Under the pieces are notes generated by a model, which was given only the letters and a program-made list of their open reading frames with translations, made no database searches and had not been told where the DNA came from. Position numbers and translations under genes: made by a program. From contig NC_081409.1 of NCBI RefSeq assembly GCF_030272615.1, positions 648,804,468 through 648,868,467 of the forward strand: a stretch of DNA of 64,000 nucleotides. The letters run 5' to 3'. The stretch's first letter is position 1. Each line of letters opens with the position of its first letter. Shown piece after piece: positions 56,467 to 64,000 of this stretch. Origin of the DNA: Cryptomeria japonica. Lineage: Eukaryota > Streptophyta > Pinopsida > Cupressales > Cupressaceae.

Positions 56467-58986
56467 AAAAAGTGGTTGTCCGAAGATATGAAGATATGAT
56501 TCTGCATAAGTGTGCTCCAAACTAAAGAACTGCATAAATATCCTCTGGTTGGCATGATGTCATTGTTTGCCCAATGCTCAATATTGTGCCGCTAGAAAGA
56601 AACTTTGGAAGTACTCAAGGATACAACAAGGATGCAACTCTGGAATCTCATGTAGTCAGGAACCCTGCTAGAAAGAATCTCTAGGAATAAACAAAGTTGC
56701 AACACTAGAATTTCATATAGACAGGGATTTAGAACAAAAGAACACTTTTCGTTGCCTATTGGAGGAAGATTGCAAAGCTCAGTGGTTAATTAACAAATTT
56801 TAATAATCTAAGTTTGTTTATTTAGGAAGATTATTAAAAAAAACCTATACTGGATGCTTGAAGCAAAAATCCCCATATAAAACTTTATATAAGTTCAATT
56901 TTTACAAACCCCCCCCAAAAATTAGTTCTTTATCATGCGGTGCTTGCAAAGAACACACAATTTTTAAAGAATAAACATAAGAATAAAGCAACGAGCATGC
57001 AAAAAATTAGGGGAAAAATATGCATGTATCTAGAAACAAAGATTTACATCTGCCTTCATGGTGATGATAATCATTATAGAAATCTATTGGCAAATAATTG
57101 TTGATGGGTAAAAGTACAAAGTTGTGTCACACTTTTCTAAAGGAAATGGTCAATGTTGATTCAACTTTTTAAATTAAATCAATAGAAGGTGAAATATATG
57201 TTTTGAATTTTGAAATGATGTAAACTAATTAAATTTATATTCTTTTGTCTATTTTATGTATGTAATTTTAACAAAATAATTAAAAAAAAAGTTAATGTAG
57301 TTTTTAATAAAGTGAACGCTATAAAATGTTGAAATTGAAGTTGCACAAGCCGCCACACTTTATTTAGTAAATTTTACCATTTTTTTTCTTCATTTTTTTT
57401 TGTGTATATTTATAACTTGAAACTTTACTGCATGGATATATTTTTTAATATTTTTTATAAATATATATTTTTTAATAAATTTGAAAAATTGTGTTTTCTT
57501 AAATATAACTCTTTCTAATTGCCACCACATTTTTTCTTAATTATTTACCCAAATTAGAAAATTATTATATCACCTTGACATAGATTCTTTTCTCTACTGC
57601 ATCATATTTTTTCAAAATTTTAAATAATTTTTTGTATTTTTCTTTGACAAGATAATCAACCTTATATTTTAGTGTTGATGACCTACTTTCAATAAAAATA
57701 AAATATAAAATATAAAAACTAATTTAAATATTAAAAGATATATATTTTGAAAAATTCACTTATAGATCTATAAAAAAGTTGTATATCAACTGAACCTGCC
57801 ATCCATCCTAATGCCTACACCAACTCCGAACAGACCACACTCCCAGACTGGAAACAAACTACACCCCTGGGCTAGACTTAAATCAGAAAATGCAGTTATC
57901 TTATCACATACAGAAATAAATCGGACAAAAATTGTCTTGAAATTTAGTTACAGTTCCATGCAGATCCTTTGACACAAAGAGGACAACTTTGAGGAAACTA
58001 TATGTTGGCTAGTTTGTAAATATAATCTGTTATGGACTTCTGAAGGGATAGGAAGAGATTTTTCAGTTTTGTCTTAAAACTTTGAACATGATGCTGCATT
58101 GTTAGAAAAGGCTTACAGTATAACATATCAAATGAGATATTATTTCCAACAGACTCATGCAAATTGATACCTTGAATTTCAGGATAATAAAAAAATTTGT
58201 TTTTTACATAACAAGCTAGTCTGTCAGAGGTGAAGCCCATTTCGAAATAAGTCTATAAAACAAGAGAACTCTATAAAACTAAGTAGTAACATGTTTTTTA
58301 GAGCATTTACTGTCCAGGAATTGGACAGAGCAATACAAAAGTTCTATCCGACCTAGCCCCAGGGAAAAAAGAATCATTAAAATATATCATTTAACTAATT
58401 CATATACACTGAAAATAATAGGATTATCCAACGTTTTATGTTAACTAAACTAATTGCATTTGCAAAAATATATCAGCCCTAATAGTAACCCTTCAAGGTC
58501 CAGAGAGCTTGACTGAGTGGTAATGAAATATCATCACGTGGAAATATAAAGAAAATAATGGAGCTCATTGTAGGAAATTATGACGTCAAAATCAGTAGAA
58601 TATCGACAAAGTTTGGTGATAATGATGAATTTAAGAGATGCCAACGAAATTAAGTGATGCTGACAAAGTTGTATTGCTGCTGCTAAAATCATCTATTTTA
58701 CATTTCACTATAAATTTTGGGCATATATATTTGAGACCGCAGAATTTAATTACTATGAATGGTAATCATGTATTCAAATCTTACCTGAACGTCTGCCATA
58801 AATCTTGTTAAAGGATTGATAGATATGTATATATTATATTAATAACAAAAAATATAAGAAAAAAAATTTGAAAGGAAATTTAAAAAAAAATGAGTAAAAA
58901 TTTATGACAACATATTTTGCCTAGTTATATAATTTCAGTAACTTTTATAAGATTATTGTTAAATTATAAAAGCTCCACTATTTTTA
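56467..58986. other. AT-rich sequence without supported features
   Basis: About 2.5 kb with A/T runs and stops in all frames. It contains a C8 run near 56911. I see no gene, element end or RNA gene that I can support. Confidence 0.55.
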
Positions 58987-59009
58987 AAAATTAACACATT
59001 ATCTATCAT

Positions 59010-61707
59010 ATCAAATTTTTTGCCCTATTGCTTTATGTAATACTTTGTACAAGATTTTTACCAAGGCTATTTCTTTAAGGTTGGCTAAAATTTTACCTAA
59101 GATCATTTCTTTAGAACAAGGTGGTTTTGTTCCAGGAAGGGAGACGACAGAGGGAGCTATAGTGGCACATGAGGTTTTGCATTCTATTTCTATTCACAGA
59201 ATCCTGGCCATTATCCTCAAATTAGATATGATGAAAGCATATGATAGAGTAGAATGGGGGGCATTGTGTGTTGTTCTACTTAAATTGGGTTTTTCCAAGG
59301 CATGGGTCAAATGGATTCGTGCTTGTATTTCTTTTGCAAGGTTCTCGGTTCTAATTAATGGCTCCCCTTGTGGTTTTTTCTCCTCTCCTAGGGGTTTGAG
59401 GCAGGGGGATCCCCTGTCTCCTTTCTTGTTCATTCTTCTAGCTGAAACGTTCAGTTGGGCTATAAGAGCCGCTAAGCTAGGAGGGCTTTTGAAGGGAATT
59501 AAGATTCAGAATGTTCCACAAAGCATTTCATATTGCTTGTTTGTAGATGATACCTTGTTATTTGGGCATGCCTCTTTGGGTGAGGCAAAAGTGATAAAAG
59601 GGATAATACAGAATTATGCATCCTTTTCTGGTCAGAGAATCAATGTTGATAAGTCAAAGATTTTTTTTCGTCATGTTTCACAATTGGTTTAGGATAGATT
59701 GAAGATTTTTTGGGGATTTGCATCTGGAAATCTTCCTTGTTCTTATCTTGGTATACCTTTCTTCATTAAGCAAGATAGAGTAGAGTTTTGGGATAAGTTC
59801 ATTTTAGTTATCTCTAGAAGGATCCTATCCTGGAATCATAGATGGTTATCTTTGGCTGGTAAGATTGTTCTTATTAAGTGTGTCATAAATGATGTTCCTA
59901 TTTATCTCATGTTTGTTTTGCAATCTCCGAAAGTAGCTCTTGTTAGTTTGCAAGATACTCTGAGGTCCTTCCTTTGGAGTAATAATAAAGATGGTAGGAA
60001 GAAACTCCCTCTAGTAGCATGGGATAAAGTTTGTTTGCCTAAAAACCTTGGGGGCACAGGCATTAAGAGTTTGGAAAGCCAAAATTTAGCCTTAGGTGCT
60101 AAGTTGGTTTGGAAATTGTATGAGAGACCATTCTCCTTTTGGGCACAAATTATGTTTGCTAAATATTTAAATAATGGACCAAGTGAATATGTTTTTCAAG
60201 TTTCTAATTTATCGTCTGGTTTAGCTATTTGAAATTTTCTATGTAAATGTAGATCAGTGATTTTGCCTCATCTCTCATGGATTATTCATAATGGTAGAAA
60301 AGTCATGTTTTGGGAGGAAGTTTGGAATGGACATCCCCCTCTGCTGAACTCGAGGGATTGGTATCCTTTAATTTCCACTCTTTCTTCCCTTTGGTGTGTC
60401 TTTGTGGCTGATTATTTTGAAATTGAGTATAGTGGGAATCTTAAGGTGGCAAAATGGGAATCGATTGAGTTTTTAGATATTTATCAAAATGTGAAATTGG
60501 AATATGAAAAGATGTTGGTGGAGAGAGTACTAATTCTTTCTGATGCTGATGATGAGCTTATCTGGACAAGGAATATCTCTGGTAAGTACACAGTTAAGGA
60601 TGGCTATAATTCTCTCTTGGTTGCTAAAGATTTATCTACTTGGCCATACAAGCTGTTTTGGCATATGGCTTGCCTCCCAAAGGCTAGTGCTTTTGCTTGG
60701 TTAGAAGTGTAGGATAGGGTCCTTATAGGAATGAGGTTGGACAGGTTGGGTATTAGTGCAACATTTTCTTGTGTCTTTTGTAATAAAAATTTAGAATCCT
60801 CTGCACACTTGTTTCTTCATTGTGATTTTGCCTATGCTTGCTAGAAGTGGTTGTTTGAAAAGCTTAATCTTTCCTTTGTTATTGGTAAGGATCTCCTTTC
60901 CCACTTTAGAGCCTGGCCTCTCCTATTTGCCTCATCTTTCTATGCATGTCTTTGGATTATTTCTCCATCTATTGTGATTTGGAATATTTGGTTAGAACGT
61001 AATAATAGGTTTTTTAAACAAACAAGTTCTTCCTTGGCTGAGGTTTTATTGGGAATTGAATCTTCCATCTCTGAAGTTGCTTTGTCTTTTATCTATAAGA
61101 ATTTGGAAACCCTTACCTCTTTTTCTCATTGGGATGGTAGGGTAACTCAAGTTTGGAGAATGTTATCAGTCTTACCTTCTCATGGATCTATTTTAAATAA
61201 AACTAATGCTAAAAGTAAGAGAAATTTTGCTTGCTGGAAACCTCCTCTGCATGGGCACTTTAAATTGAATTTTGATGGTGCTTCTCATGGGAACCTTGGC
61301 CTGGTAGGGGTGGGTATGGTAATTTATGATCATAAGGTAAGATTTATTCAAGCTCGTTGTCATGCAACTGGTTTCAAGTCTAACAATTGTGCAAAATTCT
61401 TTGCCCTGTCCTTTGGTTTGGATATGGCTATATCTTTGGGAATTAAGGACTTGATAATTGAGGGTGATTCTATGGTTATTATTCAAAGTGTCATGAAAAA
61501 GAACTCGAATTGTTGACAATTACAATATATACTTGATCATATTTTGCAAAAATTAGACTTTTTTATTCCTTCTTGATTTCCCACTGTTATAGAGAAGTGA
61601 ATAAGATTGCAAATTTCTTGGCTAATTTAGCCATTGACAGTGATGCTAATATGCAGGAGGTAAGTGTGGATGAGATCCCATTCTCAGTTTTAGAATTTTT
61701 GAAGTAA
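59010..61707 (+). pseudogene. LINE ORF2 fragment: RT, zinc-binding and RNase H domains (broken)
   Basis: RT motifs in order: LYKIFTKAISLRLAKILP, GGFVPGRET, LDMMKAYDRVEW, GLRQGDPLSPFLFIL, and the catalytic FVDD at 59540-59551. The thumb and connection region (LSLAGKIVLIK, WDKVCLPKNLGGTGIKSL) follow. The zinc-binding motif CNKNLESSAHLFLHC lies near 60780-60820. RNase H has LNFDGASHGN (first Asp), NNCAKFFALSFGL where Lys replaces the conserved Glu, and IEGDSMVII (second Asp). Stops: TAG 59690, TGA 60230, TAG about 60710 and 60843. A shift near 61575 leads to NKIANFLANLA and the final TAA at 61705. Confidence 0.85.
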
Positions 61708-62194
61708 AGAAGGGCATAGTTGTTGTCTTCATCTACCTCCTTATTTGGTGTGTCTTTTCTTTGGTGTGGGTTTTGTTATGCTAGATCACAATGTTTATTT
61801 TGATAGGGTGTCTGTTTATGGTTTCATTTTTGCTATGTGGTATCAATCTAACTAGTGGTTGGAGAATTGTGTTTCATAGACAGGCGTGGTTTAGACTGGT
61901 GTTTTTTGGCAGCAATGGATATGCATCCTTCAGTGATCATACATTAATCTTCCTTCTATATGCTTCTATTGGCAGCTTCCTTTATATCTAATGCAGCTTA
62001 TGTAATTGGGATGGGTTTTTTGATGTACTATGCCAATGGGCATTTGGTATTGGGTAGAATAGGCTTGTGTTACTTAAGCAATATTAAAGGGTTATCTTAC
62101 TGGTTCTTTCCCTTCAGTGCTTTTTGAACTAGACACTATAAAAAAAAGAGCTTTTAAAATTTAATATAGTTCAGTGGTTCTATCCACTTTTATC

Positions 62195-62208
62195 AAAAAA
62201 AAAAAAAA
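62195..62208 (+). other. LINE poly(A) tail
   Basis: Fourteen A after TTTTATC, next to the right target-site copy. Confidence 0.8.
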
Positions 62209-62227
62209 TTGAAAATTTACACGTAAT

Positions 62228-62561
62228 AGACAAGCCTCCTATAAAATCAGTATCAAATTACATTTTAAGAGATAGTCCGCTTTAGCCAAAAATTTTATTT
62301 GATATAACAGAAGAAAATATATAATTGTTTTTGGAAATGTCTTCCATTTGCAAATAGAATAAAATGACGAAGGGAAAGGTTTAGTTAAAGAAGATACAAA
62401 ACTTGTAAATCGTGGTGTTAATTACTTACTCCAATTCCAAAACCAGATTTTTGAAGAAGGCCAGCGAAATCTTGTTTCTCTTCCATGCTGAAGTTGTTCT
62501 CATCATTTTCTCGCTCACAGGAAATCTCTTCGAATTCGCCAGCCCAAGTAAGGTAACCAGT
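62228..62561. other. Sequence between the LINE and element F, nothing supported
   Basis: AT-rich, without a reading frame or element end that I can identify. Confidence 0.5.
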
Positions 62562-62785
62562 TGTAAGGTATAGGAGAAGGAACATGCACAATTATAATTA
62601 TTTTTTTATGCAAATTATATTTTTAGAAAAGCATATCCTCAATTACAGTTCTTCCCATACAAGTGGGAGAAATTAATATTCTAGTTCTATATTTAGAACA
62701 TTTATTTTTATTTCTATATGAGACTGCATAAGCAATTCTCCTAATGCAATTATTCATGCAAAGTGTTGAAATTAATATACCAACA
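62562..62785 (-). repeat. Element F 3' LTR
   Basis: It shares TTATGCAAATTATA, AGAAAAGCATATCCT, CAAGTGGGAGA and AATATACCAACA blocks with 63735-63954. The outer end is approximate. Confidence 0.68.
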
Positions 62786-62800
62786 ATCTCCCCCTTAATT
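62786..62800 (-). other. Element F polypurine tract
   Basis: AATTAAGGGGGAGAT on the - strand, directly before TGTTGGTATATTAA. Confidence 0.7.
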
Positions 62801-63720
62801 TCAATCACTAATTGATTTAACACAAAAGACAGTTATATCTTCATCCGATTGAACAGGCTCAAATCCTACTGCGGTGTATCATGAGATGATCTCCATTTGG
62901 GTTGGAAACATTTGACTTTTAACGCCAAGCCTTTTTGAGACTTGGATTTGACTTCCTTATACAAATTCACATTAGGGGCTTAGAATAATTTTTGTAGCTT
63001 TCACAAAACTTATGATCTTCCCTCCTCCTATAGAGGATTTATCTTCTGTTTTTGACAAAAAAAACACTAAGGCCCCTTCTAAGACCTTGATTTGGCATCC
63101 TCACAAATTGAGGGATTCACCTTTTTTACGGGTGGTTTTGAACTTTACTGTGTTGGTTGCATCTTCTCAATATCAATGCGATCTTTTCATACCTTGGCAA
63201 TGTCTTCTTTCCCTAGCAATCTCTTTGTTTGTTTGGGTTGCAACTTGTCTGGCTGCACCTTATTTTCAAACATTACATTATTCAAAACCTCAATTCCTTC
63301 TATGGTTGACATGTGAATGTCAATTTGACTCTGCTCTCCTAGTTTGGATGGTGGACTTCACCTTTAGATGTTAGCTTTTGCATGGACAATAGGATTGACG
63401 TCATTGATTGAAAAATACTTTGCCCATGTAACTTGAACAACTTCCCATACTAAAACAATACAACCTAAATGACTTGTGATCTTCGTGATCTCCTCTAGCA
63501 ACTTCCTATGGATTGTCTTTTGTTATGAAAAATAATGTTCTTCAACATCTAGATCATCCTTGCTTGATCTATGATCTTCCTATGACTTCAAACGTGGCAT
63601 AAAAGCTTTGTCTTCAAAATGATGATATTGTCATCTCATCAACCTTCCTTCTTACTAGTGGGATCTCCTTTGATATTTCTACAACTTCAATGATTTAACC
63701 TGGATAAATTTTTCAACGTG
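62801..63720 (-). other. Interior of element F, non-coding
   Basis: About 920 bp. Frames up to 120 codons occur but contain no motif I recognise, and neither strand looks like gag or pol. Confidence 0.55.
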
Positions 63721-63732
63721 ACTATGATACCA
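63721..63732 (-). other. Element F primer-binding site, near match
   Basis: TGGTATCATAGT on the - strand, two changes from the tRNA-Met site, two bases from the LTR. Confidence 0.68.
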
Positions 63733-63734
63733 AA

Positions 63735-63954
63735 TGAAGGGTTGAAAAATAAACATGCATATTCATGCACAGCTACAAGTAGCTTTTTATGCAAATTATA
63801 CTTTTAGAAAAGCATATCCTTAATTGCATTTCTTCACATGCAAGTGGGAGATATTAATATTCCATCTCTATATTTACAACACTTAAACGAAACTAGATAA
63901 GCAATTCTCAACATGCAACTATTCATTCAATTTTTTGAAATTAATATACCAACA
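63735..63954 (-). repeat. Element F 5' LTR
   Basis: 220 bp, TGAAGGG...CCAACA on the + strand, paired with 62562-62785. Confidence 0.7.
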
Positions 63955-64000
63955 AAATATAAGTTGCATTTATACAACTTGCATTTTGATTCATGAATGT

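Larger units (their letters stand above)
59003..62211 (+). mobile_element. 5'-truncated L1-type LINE with RNase H
   Basis: The sequence starts inside RT and continues through the RT C-terminal zinc-binding region and an RNase H to a 3' region ending in a 14-base A run. The flanks AAAATTAACACATTAT (58987-59002) and AAAATTTACACGTAAT (62212-62227) match at 13 of 16 positions and are probably the target-site duplication, which sets both ends. ORF1, endonuclease and the first part of RT are missing, as expected for incomplete reverse transcription. Confidence 0.82.
62562..63954 (-). mobile_element. Element F: small non-coding LTR element (1.4 kb)
   Basis: Two LTRs of about 220 bp (62562-62785 and 63735-63954) enclose about 950 bp. 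On the - strand the right copy is followed, after two bases, by TGGTATCATAGT, a near tRNA-Met primer site, and the left copy is preceded by AATTAAGGGGGAGAT, a copia-style polypurine tract. No gag or pol motif is present. The outer flanks do not match, so the ends are approximate. The small size suggests a TRIM-like or heavily deleted element. Confidence 0.7.

Noticed and set aside
56467-56490. TGGTTGTCCGAAG as a primer site after the LTR-like remnant
   Set aside because: I cannot match it to a tRNA 3' end, and the same remnant has a polypurine tract on its left, which would make it a 3' LTR.
58497-58790. SINE-like sequence (AGCTTGACTGAGTGGTAATG and a later ATTCAAATC)
   Set aside because: The two promoter-box-like pieces are about 250 bp apart, far too wide for a tRNA-type promoter, and no tail or duplication was found.
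63012-63374. 120-codon + strand frame in element F
   Set aside because: No motif, antisense to the element, and overlapping another frame of similar length.

Overview
This is a plant nuclear repeat block. I found no host protein-coding gene, tRNA, rRNA or CRISPR array. Almost all 64 kb is LTR retrotransposons nested inside one another, plus one 5'-truncated LINE. The lineages (a Ty3/gypsy chromovirus, a Tat-like gypsy element with an extra RNase H and a tRNA-Arg-type primer site, several Ty1/copia elements, and a plant L1-type LINE carrying RNase H) fit a large-genome land plant. A gymnosperm would fit, but nothing here proves it.

Layout. Element G (chromovirus, + strand) fills 1-28854; its 5' LTR is cut by the window edge. 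G is split inside pol by element T (3916-25329), a 21.4 kb Tat-like gypsy element flanked by GTTTG duplications. T has unusually long LTRs (6.8 and 6.2 kb), and each LTR contains a broken reading frame of about 1,200 codons. T's own gag-pol (11034-18940) is split by a 1.0 kb solo LTR, S (13301-14304). G sits inside element E (+ strand, 28855-37730). E also received element A (- strand, 29595-36280), a close relative of E. E sits in the reverse transcriptase of an older copia element C (- strand, 37731-54597, 5' LTR at 53493-54597). C was also hit by copia element D (- strand, 39376-45390) and by element B (- strand, 46054-52753), a sister of A. The stratigraphy is therefore C > E > G > T > S, five levels deep. 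To the right are unassigned AT-rich sequence, a possible LTR remnant, a LINE (59003-62211) and a 1.4 kb LTR element F (62562-63954).

How the parts work together. A, B and E form one family. Where A and B are complete they carry an LTR-adjacent gag of about 370 codons (coiled coil plus four CCHC knuckles) and then, instead of pol, an unrecognised reading frame (ORFx) of about 1,120 codons. They lack protease, integrase and reverse transcriptase, so they should depend on an autonomous copia element. C is a plausible helper type, because the LTRs of C, A, B and E share a G-run stem-loop whose arms co-vary. Nearly every coding frame is broken. Many stops are TAG or TAA where a relative or the sister LTR has CAG or CAA, as expected for deamination of methylated cytosine in silenced repeats.

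The best candidates for something undescribed are the reading frame inside T's giant LTR, the gag+ORFx copia family with its conserved internal TATA motif, and the co-varying LTR stem-loop.
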